The position numbers and the translations under genes are program-made. Source: Gracilariopsis chorda (Eukaryota > Rhodophyta > Florideophyceae > Gracilariales > Gracilariaceae). Taken from it: 64,000 bases of DNA. Within the stretch, counting starts at the first letter, position 1; every line of letters begins with the position of its first letter. The notes under the pieces are model-generated. The model saw nothing but the letters and a program-made list of their open reading frames with translations, searched no databases and had not been told where the DNA came from. Location: the NCBI GenBank assembly GCA_003194525.1, contig NBIV01000249.1, positions 1 through 64,000 on the forward strand, written 5' to 3'. Shown here one piece after another: positions 21,818 to 32,507 of this stretch.

Positions 21818-22612
21818 CTATTCTACCGTTAAAGAGAGTAGTTTCTTCCTTTCAGACTCTGAACTTGCTAGGTGGGGATTGGTTTTAGCAGTCTCGCGGG
21901 CATGGATTAAGTCAGGCCGAAGCTCTTTGCGACCGGGAGTGTTTGCTTTATTCCAAAGATTTTGCTCTAAAAGAGAAACTTTGATCGGGGCATGCGAAGA
22001 AGTTACTAGCTTTAGGAGAGTGTAGTGCATGATCACGATCTGCGCCATTGGCGTCGATGGGGTTGCCGCTGTGCCTGGTTTCTGACAATGTGTTTGTGAC
22101 AGATATGCTTTGGAGACGGCGTATGTCTTCGGTAGTAGAGAAAGGTATAGTGTAAAATTGTGGTGAGCGTAAGAGGTTTTAAAAGGTAGCGAAGATCTTG
22201 GTTTTGGATATATCAAATGATGAATGTAGAGGCTGGGTATCTGGAGAGCTTGTTTTCTGGTCTTGTGCGCACTGTTAGTGCTGTGAAAAGAAAGCTGTAG
22301 AACGTTGATCTCATTGTGGAGACGCAGATTGCTTTGATAGTGACCTTTGGTGGTACGAAAGAAGATCAAGCCTGATTGTTTCGGTATAAATCCCACAGTC
22401 TGGGTGTTCCGAAGAAGAAGAAAAGACCCTGGAGGTAATGGCCTAATGTAGTGAACCGGGTGGAACAGTGGCAAGTCAGAGTTGGAACCCTTAATCCGGG
22501 GTCCGTACAAAAAGCAGAGAAAGGTTGTTAATGATTGAGTTATGGTCGTGTACGGTTTCTTCACCCAATCCACACCGTCAAAGATGTTATTTTGGCTCTC
22601 TGTGAATTTCAT
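21818..22612 (-). CDS. hypothetical protein, 264 aa
   Basis: Open from ATG at 22,612 to TAG at 21,818. Ser/Thr/Leu/His-rich and basic, with no motif, membrane segment or signal peptide that I recognise. The composition is not very protein-like and it lies among decayed transposon sequence, so it may be a chance frame or another piece of the decayed region at 20,874-21,810. Confidence 0.25.
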   Translation of the reverse strand: MKFTESQNNIFDGVDWVKKPYTTITQSLTTFLCFLYGPRIKGSNSDLPLFHPVHYIRPLPPGSFLLLRNTQTVGFIPKQSGLIFFRTTKGHYQSNLRLHNEINVLQLSFHSTNSAHKTRKQALQIPSLYIHHLIYPKPRSSLPFKTSYAHHNFTLYLSLLPKTYAVSKAYLSQTHCQKPGTAATPSTPMAQIVIMHYTLLKLVTSSHAPIKVSLLEQNLWNKANTPGRKELRPDLIHARETAKTNPHLASSESERKKLLSLTVE

Positions 22613-23305
22613 CTTCAGCTGACAGCTGTAAACGTAATTAAAGCAGTTTAGGCTTAGCTGAGACGGTTATAAATACCTGCGCGGCTGAAACTGGTGTTTG
22701 TTCATGCCATTTGGCAAAGAACACCGCCAGAAAAATACCAAACAAAGGCGACGGCGCTAGCAAAGTTTTAGGAGCAAACAAGCGTTTAGGCACAATCGTT
22801 AGGGGGAGTTGTCTTCAATAGTGACGATCCCACTGGCCAAGTGGCGCTTCAACCAACAATTAAACGTTTTTTGGCGTAGATCGAAATATTAGTATTGTAA
22901 GAAACCTTTCTTGTCATGCAGCATTGCGTTTTCAGTCGTCTTCCGCTGCACTTACTTACAGATTCTATTCAAAGCAGATTGCTTTGTAAGTATTAGTTGC
23001 AATGAAGAAGAAATTATTGAATATGGGAGAGGAACGCTGTTGCCAATTTCAGGGTTTTTGTGTTGAGCTTAAGGATGAACGACTATCGTTCATATCAACG
23101 ATACTGTAAACGGTACAAGTCCTCATTGTGATTAGTATGGGTTCGCTAATAGTTTAGAAACCAATAATACTGTGGTTTACACTAATAAATGTGCGTGGAG
23201 CACGAGTCATCACGTTATTAATGTGAAAACGAACCACAAACACGACATATTTGCGCGGAAAATACAAACTGGTACACAAGTTCTCTTTACCGTTCAGGAC
23301 TCTCT
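22613..23305. other. no gene recognised
   Basis: AT-rich sequence of about 0.7 kb with small imperfect inverted stretches (for example around 22,700-22,725). It may include the left end of the pogo-like transposon that follows. Confidence 0.35.
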
Positions 23306-24618
23306 ATGAGGTCCAACATTACTCAAGAGACTATAGAATTTCGCCCAATTCATCACCAACTCTCAGCGCTTTTGCTCGTATCTCTTCCCAAACCTCCACC
23401 GTCCAAACCACAGCATGCAATGACACAAACCCATCTACACCAAAGAACATTAGAACTCATCGCTGTGAGTGCAAAACAAGAGACAGAAAGGCGTCAGTCC
23501 CAGATTGTCCTTAAAAACACGCATGAAGCTACAATGGCTAAGCAGATGATTGAAAATGCAGCAAAAGAGGGTCAAAAACATGTAGCATTGCACGCGGAAA
23601 ACTGTTTCCATGTTTTTTCCGCGGGAAACATAAGGCAAACATTCAACAAGCAAGTCTATATTGGATTAACCTTAAAAATCCAATAATTGGTCACGACCGA
23701 GTTCCGAAGAGCAGCATTTTCTTTTTTGTCAAACACACAAATGAAGGCTTCAAGAGGCACTATTGCAACGCAAGAAAATGCAGAGGTCGCAAAATAACGC
23801 CATTGGTAGCTGCTTTGCACGCGGATCTGGGAGAGAAGTTCAATAGAATGCGGAAAGCCGGCTTCAAGTTCAACGGTCGATTATTACGCCAGATTGCTCT
23901 ACTTCTGATATTCAGTAAATCAAAGGGTTTGCATGACGCCAATACGATTGACAATCGAAGCAAAAACTTGATTAAGAACATAGTAACCCACAGATGGGTT
24001 CAAAAGTTTATGAAGAGGTCCAGAATTGTGAACCGTGCTTAATGTGGAAAGCTGATGGTGTCTCCTGCCAAAAAAGAACAGATCGAGAGGGAGGTTGCGT
24101 TTCACCTGGAAGAGCTTGCCAGAGATTATCGATCGAATTCCCGCCGGGAGGAACATGTGTTCAATGCAGATGCAACACACTTCTGTAGTAATATTAATTG
24201 TTAAAAAGTCTTGGCCGTAGTAGGCGATACCAGCGTCTGGTATGCAGATGATTTTTCAAGAGATGATAGAATGACGATGATGGTTCTCATGTCGGATGGA
24301 ACACCTGCTGCGCTCGGTGTTCTGCTGATGATCTTCACAAATGCAGATAAAAACTATGCAATTCGTGATTTGGCCGACAAAGAATCCTGGAGTGCTCTAC
24401 AGAACCAGCCCAAAGGCATGAATGGATAGGCGAATATTCCCATATTGAATCAAGGAGAAAAGAGTGTTAGCAGCTCTGCAAAATGGATGAATGCGAGGTT
24501 TGTATCTTGACAATGGGTCATTCCGGATTACAGAAATCGCAATTTGCTCCTGTACGTTTCGGCATTTCGCGCCAAAAACACGGGAAATGTGTCTGCACAG
24601 TTTGCTTCTCTCGTTGAC
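23306..24618 (+). pseudogene. pogo/CENP-B-like DDE transposase, split by the MULE
   Basis: Decayed plus-strand transposase. From about 23,800 the frame carries the signature of the DDE_1 (pogo-like) family common in oomycetes and algae: a TIDNRSKNL...HRWVQKF helix-turn-helix block, then GKLMVSPAKKEQIEREVAFHL at 24,040-24,105, the first catalytic Asp in FNADATHF near 24,165, VGDTSVWYAD, MTMMVLMSDG, and a QPKG-M block at 24,410. Stops and frame changes occur at about 23,685, 24,040 and 24,200. A following LDNGS block (second Asp region, about 24,505-24,520) runs up to the MULE target duplication at 24,610-24,618. Confidence 0.75.
24610..24618. repeat. 9-bp target duplication, left copy
   Basis: CTCGTTGAC, repeated exactly at 32,499-32,507. 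Nine bases is the standard duplication for Mutator-like elements. Confidence 0.95.
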
Positions 24619-24992
24619 GGCTTTTGCTGAATCTACATAATGTAAGAAATGTAGATTTTCCACCAATCAGTGCACCGAGTTCAGCCTCAGCTGTAAGCAG
24701 AGGTCCACTTCCTGGGCTCACCAGGGCGTGTTTTATATGCACGAATCGGAGTGCAGAGTTCAGCCCGCCACGGCGCCCATGTAGATATGTACCCATTCAT
24801 CATGCGCCAAGTCAACCAGTAGAGCTTAGCACCCAATCAGCTCTGTGTCCTGCGGCACGTGCAAAGCACGTGCCGCACCGCATTCAAACCAGCGCGAAGC
24901 GTTCAGGCACCGATTAGCGCGCCCAAAAGCGCGCGATAATTGGTGCCTGAACGCTTCAAAGCCATTGCTCGCCCACCCCATCAGCGCTACCC
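24619..24992 (+). repeat. MULE terminal inverted repeat, left
   Basis: 374 bp starting GGCTTTTGCTGAATCTAC, inverted at 32,125-32,498 with only a few mismatches. It contains two nested palindromes: GCGGCACGTGC-AAA-GCACGTGCCGC (11-bp arms, about 24,862-24,886) and a longer one at about 24,898-24,957 whose outer arms are AGCGTTCAGGCACC and its inverse. The arms may serve as transposase binding sites or fold as stable hairpins. Confidence 0.95.
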
Positions 24993-26494
24993 TGCCGCCT
25001 TTGTCTCCCATGCATTCAATTCTATGGGCTCCACCCCCTTGCCACCCTGCCGTTTTTGTCTCCAATGCATTCAATTCCATCCGCTCCACCCTCTTCTCCC
25101 CTGTGGTTTCTTTTCTGCGTCCCCCCAACTTTGCGCTCCGTCCTGCTTGGCGCGCTCATTCACATGCTTGCTGACATTAAGCGACTCTGCTCAAACTTTG
25201 ACGCCCCCGCGCTTCATTTCGTCTACACCTACTCTCTCGCCGTTCGCGACCCTGCTCAATTGACCGCAGCAAACGACTCCGAGCTCGCCGCAGCCGCCAT
25301 CGTCTTCCCCTGCGACGCAGTTCTTTCCGCTCATCACAACCGTTCCACAGCAGCCCCTGCTTTGCAGATGCACCTTCCGTCACCTCTATAATTCAACCCG
25401 CACCACCAACAGCATTAATCCACAGTGCTCTCTCAGTTGCGTTCGGCAAAGGTCTTACCCCTGTCCACCTCCGCCCTCTTTTAGGCCTTTAACAATGATG
25501 TTCACCCGACCCAGCCCACAAGGCCCCACCCGCCCCGCATTGCACGTCACTCGCGCCGCAATTCCGACCGCCCTTCAGCGTCCTCAGTAGCCGAACATTC
25601 GACCACCTCCACCCTCCATTGTCAGCGAGCAAACGGCTTACCGCATCCTCCTTTGCCCAGTTATCTCTCTGGCACTCGCTCTGCTGGAATCCCTCATTTT
25701 TCAACCTCCCCCCTCCTTGGAGTTCCTCGTCCCCAATACTGTTTCTATCGCTCTCGAGATCTGTGGCCTACGCGTTCCCGCCCCTTTTCTCGATTGAGGT
25801 ACGCATCATCGCCTTTACCGCTTTTACCGCTCCCGCGATCCGTCTGTCTCGAACGTAGCTGTACTCGTCGCTGCGTTCCTCGATCACTGCTATACCGCAT
25901 CGCCTGCACCGCCGCCGACATTCGTGATTATGCCTGCCGTCTAACAATACTTCTTGCTTAGCTCTACCGCACGGTTGGATCTACCGCTCGCCTTTATTAC
26001 ATACGCGTGCAGCTCGCTTCTACAGCTCGCGAGTATTGCAAAGTCAACGTGAAACCCTGTCTTTCCCGCAGATGTTGTCCTTACGTACTGAGCATTTTGC
26101 GCTATGAATTCCAAGCCCTAATATATGCCTGCGTCTACAATAACCACGTATCTTGGTGTAGGGAAGTTCTCTTTTTGAAAGTTTGTGTAGTTTTACGGGT
26201 TTGATTCTTGGCTCTCCGCCGTTGTCGCTTGATTGGCATTCTGTATTTTGAATGTCGCTTCGCACTATGGTGTGTACCACAAATGGTTGAAAGTCATTTG
26301 TCAATTGCGCCATTCACATCGTCTCTAGAAATCACAGTTGAGGCTCCATGGTCCTCCTTGGAAACGTTACTCTGTGACGATATCTGGAATCCACGGAGAT
26401 GTGGCTGCTCTGACCGTCGAGGACGTTTTCTCTTCACAACTTCCATGCATCCTCTTTTGCGCTTTTCGTTGCGAGTTAGACCCATGTTTGGGTT
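24993..26494. other. MULE left subterminal region
   Basis: About 1.5 kb of CT-rich sequence with no supportable gene. Part of it (about 25,730-25,900) is inverted at about 31,790-31,950 with moderate divergence, marking old long terminal repeats. It serves as the 3' region of the transposase gene. Confidence 0.6.
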
Positions 26495-29400
26495 TTAAAT
26501 GGTATAAACAATTCCATCGTTATCCTCTTTCTGGCCCGATAAGATCTTTTTGAACTCAGAGTTCACTTGGACATGGTTTGTAGGAGGAATTGGGGCTCGG
26601 CCTTTCGCCAGAGCTTGGATTGAACTCTCTAACAGGATCTTAATGCTGCAAAGTGCGATTGGTCCAAGTTCCGTTGCTAAACGATGCATCTTATCAAACA
26701 TTGCCCGGCCATCAGACCAAGACAAGTAAGTCTTTACCTCCTCATCGATATGCGAATTGATGTTGCCCCAGTACATATCCTCATCCTCCGTTGTGGCCCC
26801 TTCGCTTCTGGAATCTGATTGTTTGGACTGTGCATGTTCTCTTCCGATCTTCCGCCTGATACTTGATAGATGGGTCTTTGTGGTTTCGTCGTGGTTTTGT
26901 TTCCAGTACGAGTCAAACAGAGTCTCCAGATGCACTCGACTGCCAGGGACATTGTGTAACTGCGGCTTCTGGTACAGAAGCTCTGGGTACGTGACAGCAC
27001 ACCTAACTATGTGTCGACATGGAAAGCCGGCCACGGCATGTTGACCACAGGTGCATGCTCCCACAAGGACTTCATCGCAATTGTATGTCCGCTTGGGAAA
27101 GGTCGTGAGAAATACTTCGTAGATCGGTGCTGGGGCTCGTATTGTCTCCAAATTATCATGACCGGATTGTAATGTTTCTACCCATTTTAAGGAGAATACC
27201 ACTACTGTGCCTAGGACACAGTCATCATCAAATCTGGTATCAGGCCACCTTGCACCAGTCATTGGCTCAATAGTTGCGGCCAATACGACGCAATTCCTAC
27301 TTGGATTGACGCTGAGGTCTACGAATTTGTGCAAGGAGTAAGCAGTGTACTCGGTGATGAGCTTATCGAGCACTGCTCGCGGTATCGGCAGCTGGCAGGT
27401 TGTGATCTTCCGGTTGGTCAGGCTCTGGGGGTTCAACACTTTTGTTCTCGAAGCTAATCGATTATTGCGGCTTTTTTTGGTTAGGCGAAGCATCTCGCTG
27501 GGTATCATCCACAGCGGTACTTTGCGTTGCAAAATATTTCTGCGGTATGAAGAGTTTGAGCATTCGGTGTAACCTGTCCCCTGGAAGAGAAAACGAAATG
27601 GAACGAGTCGATTGCGATAGTACGCAACGATCATTTCAGCATTACTGTGATATAAAAACCTAAACCATTGTGGCGGCTCTTGTTGAAACTGATAAAAGTA
27701 CTTTCTTTCGAAATCATTCCGCCTGGAAATGAATTTTCTTTCTGTTCTTGTTTGCCTCATGATGAAGAGGTCCCTCGACATTTCTTCCGAAATTCCTTTA
27801 CGCCCGATCTTTGAGCACCAGCTCCCACCATTACGAAGTTGATTTTGGTTAAGGTGCCACTCGTCAAGGGCAATGTATGACGTCGGAAAAACCTTCTTAG
27901 TGGCGTTTATGCACGGCGTACTCTGGTCCATGGCGATCATTGCAGGCGAAACTTGAATAACAGAACGAAACTGCGATAGTATTCTCACAAAGCTTTCTTC
28001 GGTTTCAGTGGATATAAAGGCCATAAAGAAATTCATCACACAGCCATCGTTTGCTCTGCCATTAATGGTCAGTAGCGGAAGTCCAAATCTATTGGATATG
28101 GCTTTACAATCGATACTTATACCGGGAACAAATCCGTATCGTGCGTAGTCATCCATCCACTCTCTATACGTCCACGCCGCTGAATCCATTCTGCCTTCCT
28201 CGCCAACCGTGAGAAATACCCGATTCTGAGAATCTTCGTCTTTGATGGCAATCAGTTCCTTACAAAGTCTCATGCACTTTTCCTGGAGTGGGTAATTCAC
28301 CCCCTCCGCATATGATATCTTGTTTCGTAAACTCTTTGTGTCGATTGAGACCTTGTACTTTGCCTCCAAAAGTCGTATGATGTGTGTGAAAGGTATATAA
28401 AGCTCATTTTTCATCTCCAACGCTTCCTTCTGAAGCTTTGGTTGTAGCCTGTTCATGGTCAGCTCAGAGTTCGGCTCGTGATTGTGAGACCAGTTCCGCA
28501 TTCTGCATCTATATCCCTTCAAAGTGCTATCGTCGTCCTCCATACCCGAAAGCGTATTGACGGTTTTTAAGATGAAAGAGAAAGCACATCCCCGCATTTT
28601 GCACTCTACGAATGCACGTTTAAGTACCCATTCACCATCAGTATTGTCCGGACTTGCAGTAGCTGCTGGAATGTGCTTATGATATGACGAGTCACGAATG
28701 CGGAACTGGTACCCAAAGCAATTACCAATAAACTGAATTTCTTTTAGAGCTGTGTTGCCTGAGGCGTTCTCTTCCAAGCCTGAGACGAATGAGCTTAGTG
28801 CTCTCTTGAATAGAGCTTCACCTTCCTCCATGCGCCTTATCTCAATTGATGAATTGTCTGAGCTCTCTGTTTCACATTTTTTCTCTCCTGTTGATTCTGC
28901 TGTAGTCATCTGGTCGAGAAATTCACGCTGAGAGTCACAACTTTCAACACCGTGAAAAAGTTTGTACGGCGGTGGCTGCTCATCTTCAAGAAATGTGTCT
29001 ATAAGCAGTGACGCGTCTTCAACTCCTCCTTCATCTGAGCTGTCTGAATCCGCAGAGGGTTCACCTTGCTTTTGCAAGCCAGAATGTTGCTCAGTTTTTT
29101 CGTCAAGAACAAAGGGGAGACTAAGTTCAACTTCTCTCTGATCTGAGCATGCATCTGAGCTGTCCACTGTACCCAAACCAGTTCTCCCACTTTCCAAGAT
29201 TGTGTTATGCACAGAACCTACCTCCTTGATTGGAATTGCACATGTATCTGTGACAACCTCCCCAACTTCTGAAGTTCTTCTCTCCTCAGCCAAACTTTTA
29301 GGAGCAATAATCCGGACTCCTACATCCTCAGCGTATTTCGAAGTACTCATCGCATTCGTACATCCCTTTCCACTGTGAGCAGTTGTACACCCTACGTCCT

Positions 29401-29551
29401 CTACACCATTCGAGACATTTGCTGACATCACGCCCACACAAGGAGCCGGCCTCTTGTGAAATGGAACCAGAGTCGCTTCGAATACATCCCAGGGAATGGT
29501 CGTGTCTCGAAAAACCTTACTTGCAGTCCATTCTTTAAGCCTCCCTTGCAT
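26495..29551 (-). CDS. MULE transposase with SWIM zinc finger
   Basis: 1018 aa from ATG at 29,551, open throughout. An acidic, Ser-rich N-terminal third of about 300 residues comes first. Then a FAR1/WRKY-GCM1-like zinc-binding fold: CKMRGC near 312 and the CRMRNWSHNH stretch near 350. The MULE core follows: SIDCKAISNRFGLPLL near 478 (first catalytic Asp), FMAFISTETEESF, IAMDQS near 545 (second Asp) and LDEWHLNQN, where the family usually has a Cys in place of the first Asp. A SWIM finger CTCGQHAVAGFPCRH (CxC-x9-CxH) is near 830-845. The usual role is to bind the terminal repeats and catalyse cut-and-paste transposition. No stop or frameshift is seen, so it may still be functional. Confidence 0.92.
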   Translation of the reverse strand: MQGRLKEWTASKVFRDTTIPWDVFEATLVPFHKRPAPCVGVMSANVSNGVEDVGCTTAHSGKGCTNAMSTSKYAEDVGVRIIAPKSLAEERRTSEVGEVVTDTCAIPIKEVGSVHNTILESGRTGLGTVDSSDACSDQREVELSLPFVLDEKTEQHSGLQKQGEPSADSDSSDEGGVEDASLLIDTFLEDEQPPPYKLFHGVESCDSQREFLDQMTTAESTGEKKCETESSDNSSIEIRRMEEGEALFKRALSSFVSGLEENASGNTALKEIQFIGNCFGYQFRIRDSSYHKHIPAATASPDNTDGEWVLKRAFVECKMRGCAFSFILKTVNTLSGMEDDDSTLKGYRCRMRNWSHNHEPNSELTMNRLQPKLQKEALEMKNELYIPFTHIIRLLEAKYKVSIDTKSLRNKISYAEGVNYPLQEKCMRLCKELIAIKDEDSQNRVFLTVGEEGRMDSAAWTYREWMDDYARYGFVPGISIDCKAISNRFGLPLLTINGRANDGCVMNFFMAFISTETEESFVRILSQFRSVIQVSPAMIAMDQSTPCINATKKVFPTSYIALDEWHLNQNQLRNGGSWCSKIGRKGISEEMSRDLFIMRQTRTERKFISRRNDFERKYFYQFQQEPPQWFRFLYHSNAEMIVAYYRNRLVPFRFLFQGTGYTECSNSSYRRNILQRKVPLWMIPSEMLRLTKKSRNNRLASRTKVLNPQSLTNRKITTCQLPIPRAVLDKLITEYTAYSLHKFVDLSVNPSRNCVVLAATIEPMTGARWPDTRFDDDCVLGTVVVFSLKWVETLQSGHDNLETIRAPAPIYEVFLTTFPKRTYNCDEVLVGACTCGQHAVAGFPCRHIVRCAVTYPELLYQKPQLHNVPGSRVHLETLFDSYWKQNHDETTKTHLSSIRRKIGREHAQSKQSDSRSEGATTEDEDMYWGNINSHIDEEVKTYLSWSDGRAMFDKMHRLATELGPIALCSIKILLESSIQALAKGRAPIPPTNHVQVNSEFKKILSGQKEDNDGIVYTI

Positions 29552-29566
29552 GGAAGTTATAGCAGA

Positions 29567-31345
29567 TTAATATCTTGCTAGGCACACGTCGTTCTGAACC
29601 GGGTTCAGCTCATGTGTATGTGGAGAGTTCCTGGAAACCTGCCACATCATGGAAGAACGCCTAAGGTTGGCGGAAATCACGGTTCTGCAGGAATGAGGTG
29701 GCTTATATCGAATACAACGAAGCCTTGCACTGATCAGAGTACTTCGTTGAACATGTTTTCTACAGATCGGTTTGAATCGATGTACTCCAAACAACTCGCC
29801 TGCTTTTGAAAGCTCGTAAACAAAGTAAGGAAGATCTTGGGTTTCCTTAGGGTCTTTCACACCTGTCGAGGTTTGTATTCCGTGGTCTTTGTCATACACG
29901 TTCGAGACGTTCACTTGGCTCCTGCTCTTTGTGCCCCATGGCGTAACGCGACACCCATTACCTTCCCCCCTACTCACTCCAGCTGCTGTCGTAACCATCT
30001 TTTCATGGTTGGCCACTACTGCTTGCAGTAACCCATTAATAAGTTCCGCAACGGAGAGTGAGCTATCCTTGAACCTAATTTTTCTAGGCCTATGGTGAAC
30101 AAATGGGGAGTCATTGGAACCATTAGAGTACCAAGTCTTCTCAGCGTTACGAATCGCTTCAATTCTCTGCCAACGATCTTCAGCTCTCGTTGCTTTCTTT
30201 CTTTTCTCCCCATCCCCCATCTCTTCCGTTCCCATTTCAGTTGCCTTGAACTCATCCATTACAAGTTCCCTTGTACTCAAAACCTCCCCTTGCTCTTCAC
30301 AATTATTGTCCTTCTTTTCCCCGCTAACATTGCCGTCCGAAACGTATTTCGCTGCACTCCTCGATACGTTCTCCATCGCTTCATCTCTCCTGCGTAACCA
30401 CTGTTTGCGTTGCTTATGCTGAAATAATGAAACTTCCGCTTCCGTCACTCCGACATCACCTTTTTCCTCATATGCGTAGATGATGTTCATCAGCTGACAT
30501 CTCGCCGACGCCCATTTGTACTTATCGGTAAGTGCACTGTCATAGCCGGAAGCGAAGGCTTCCTGCGGTAGATAACCAGTATCGGAAGCAAATGTACTGC
30601 ATGCAGCCAGAACATAAGCCCCACGGCTGTAAGAATCGGGCTGCTTTTCGAATTTAAGATCATCAAGAAGATAGTTCTTCTTAGATGCAGTCCACTGCAC
30701 TCTCTTACGAGGAAAAGCATAGTCAAACGCCACTTTGAAAAACTCAAGAACGTATCCGGGGCATTTCCATCCAATGCTATCACCAAACCTTACAAATCGC
30801 GATTCAACTCTCTGCAAAAAGTTTGGAAATCGATGAGCAAAGATCATACCCCAGTGCTTGTTGTCGAAGTTCAGTGGAACTACAACCGTTGTAATGTCCG
30901 CATTACCTTCAAACAGACGCCTTTGAGAAGGCTCGACGAATGTATCGAGATGTACCTTCTTGTATGAAGGCCTCTTCTTTCCAGCATAGAACGACTGCGA
31001 CATACCCATAAGATATGCTCCGGTGACACAGCTGCAGAATACTACTCCTTCCTTCGGTCGCAGATCCGTTATTACTGAAGTAATGAGCACGTCACACATT
31101 AGTTTCTCCGGATAGCAGTTCTTCACGAAGATATTAGAGCTGCCTTGGTTTCGGTCGTTGATAAACAGTTCGGCAAGATGGTTTCTAGCTGCCGTTACAC
31201 AATTTGACATCTGCGAGGTCTCAAAGATAGGCCCCGTAAATGCTTCTAGATCCCGAAGAAAGTTGTCAATCTCCTTCCTTTCAGAAAGAGTGAGAAGCTT
31301 ATAACTTGAACGATCATCCCCATTATCTTTCGATGGAGCCCTCAT
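29567..31345 (-). CDS. Ulp1-like (C48) protease of the MULE, catalytic Cys lost
   Basis: 592 aa from ATG at 31,345 (the open frame extends seven codons further to a TTG, but no ATG is there). The C48 fold lies in the first 270 residues: the His motif NKHWGMIF near 162, the Asp motif RFGDSIGW near 187, and the cysteine-site motif QPDSYSRGAYVL near 235-246. The catalytic Cys is expected at the position held by Arg 241 (CGT at plus 30,623-30,625), one transition away from TGT. The rest, about 320 residues, is charged and rich in Glu/Lys with no recognised domain. Ulp1 enzymes remove SUMO; plant MULEs carry homologues of unknown benefit. This copy should lack peptidase activity, although the frame is otherwise intact. 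Confidence 0.85.
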   Translation of the reverse strand: MRAPSKDNGDDRSSYKLLTLSERKEIDNFLRDLEAFTGPIFETSQMSNCVTAARNHLAELFINDRNQGSSNIFVKNCYPEKLMCDVLITSVITDLRPKEGVVFCSCVTGAYLMGMSQSFYAGKKRPSYKKVHLDTFVEPSQRRLFEGNADITTVVVPLNFDNKHWGMIFAHRFPNFLQRVESRFVRFGDSIGWKCPGYVLEFFKVAFDYAFPRKRVQWTASKKNYLLDDLKFEKQPDSYSRGAYVLAACSTFASDTGYLPQEAFASGYDSALTDKYKWASARCQLMNIIYAYEEKGDVGVTEAEVSLFQHKQRKQWLRRRDEAMENVSRSAAKYVSDGNVSGEKKDNNCEEQGEVLSTRELVMDEFKATEMGTEEMGDGEKRKKATRAEDRWQRIEAIRNAEKTWYSNGSNDSPFVHHRPRKIRFKDSSLSVAELINGLLQAVVANHEKMVTTAAGVSRGEGNGCRVTPWGTKSRSQVNVSNVYDKDHGIQTSTGVKDPKETQDLPYFVYELSKAGELFGVHRFKPICRKHVQRSTLISARLRCIRYKPPHSCRTVISANLRRSSMMWQVSRNSPHTHELNPVQNDVCLARY

Positions 31346-32124
31346 CGATAGAAATCGAAACAAACCGCGTAAAAGTAAACCTTCTAAAGAAAATAAACCT
31401 GTTTAACACACAAAATCTACCATAGCCGTACCATCACGAGATCACGCTAGAGCATTTGCAGATGGTCAATGGTAATCGCGCGACAGAAGGAAGCAAAGAA
31501 GAGAAAGACTTCGGTAAGTTGTCGGAATCGGATACCATATAAAGTTCGGAGAGTAGAAGATAAGTGGCACCGAACGTGCAATGAACTTGCCTCCTGCGTG
31601 CAATGGACGCGTAACCGGTAGCCGATGCGAGGGAAGGGTGGCAGGAGCTGATTGGGGATTTGAAATAAGCGATAGAAGCGAGGATGAGTAGCGCGGCCGG
31701 GTAAAGCCGACCGTAAAATAATGCGAGAATGTGAACTTACGTCGAGAGAAAGTAATTGCGGCAGCGAGAAGAAGCAACAAAGTTGATGCAGTATAGCAAT
31801 GATCGAGAAACGCAGCGTTAAATAGAGATACGTTCAAGACAGGCGAATCGCGGAAGCGGTAAAAGCAATGATGCGTACCTCAATCGAGAAAAAGTGCAAG
31901 AACGAGTAGAGCACAAATCAAGAGAGCGGTACAAAAAGTACTGGAGATGAGTTTGGATCGCAATGTTAGAAAGGTGGCGAAGAGGTGTGATTTGTTTGGG
32001 ATAGGACGGCCAGGGAAAGGGCAAGGAAGTTGTTTGGCATACGGTGGAGGAGGGAAACGGCGACGAAACGTGATCTAGTTGGGATAAGACAACAAGGGAG
32101 AGACTGGGCGGGCACAAGAATGAT
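31346..32124. other. MULE right subterminal region
   Basis: No gene. It holds the upstream region of the protease gene and a diverged inverted copy of part of the left subterminal region. Confidence 0.6.
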
Positions 32125-32498
32125 GGGTAGCGCTGATGTGGTGGGCGAGCAATGGCTTTGAAGCGTTCAGGCACCAATTATCGCGCGCGTTTGGGCGCGC
32201 TAATCGGTGCCTGAACGCTTGGCGCTGGTTTGAATGCGGTGCGGCACGTGCTTTGCACGTGCCGCAGGACACAGAGCTGATTGGGTGCTAAGCTCTACTG
32301 GTTGACTTGGCGCATGATGAATGGGTACATATCTACATGGGCGCCGTGGCGGGCTGAACTCTGCACTCCGATTCGTGCATATAAAGCACGCCCTGGTGAG
32401 CCCAGGAAGTGGACCTCTGCTTACAGCTGAGGCTGAACTCGGTGCACTGATTGGTGAAAAATCTACATTTCTTACATTATGTAGATTCAGCAAAAGCC
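32125..32498 (-). repeat. MULE terminal inverted repeat, right
   Basis: 374 bp, inverse of 24,619-24,992, ending GATTCAGCAAAAGCC at 32,498. Only scattered mismatches (for example AAATC/AAAATC and GTTTTA/GCTTTA), so the two ends have been together for a limited time. Confidence 0.95.
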
Positions 32499-32507
32499 CT
32501 CGTTGAC
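32499..32507. repeat. 9-bp target duplication, right copy
   Basis: CTCGTTGAC, identical to 24,610-24,618. Confidence 0.95.

Larger units (their letters stand above)
24619..32498 (-). mobile_element. complete Mutator-like element (MULE) with Ulp1-type protease
   Basis: 7880 bp bounded by 374-bp terminal inverted repeats and flanked by the 9-bp duplication CTCGTTGAC. It encodes, both on the minus strand, a Ulp1-like protease (29,567-31,345) and a MULE transposase (26,495-29,551) only 15 bp downstream, so one transcript could cover both. Such MULE plus Ulp1 pairs are known from plants (Kaonashi and cucurbit CUMULE-type elements). Weaker inverted similarity continues inward from the repeats (about 25,730-25,900 against 31,790-31,950), so the ancestral terminal repeats were longer. 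It appears to have inserted into the older pogo-like pseudogene. Confidence 0.93.
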
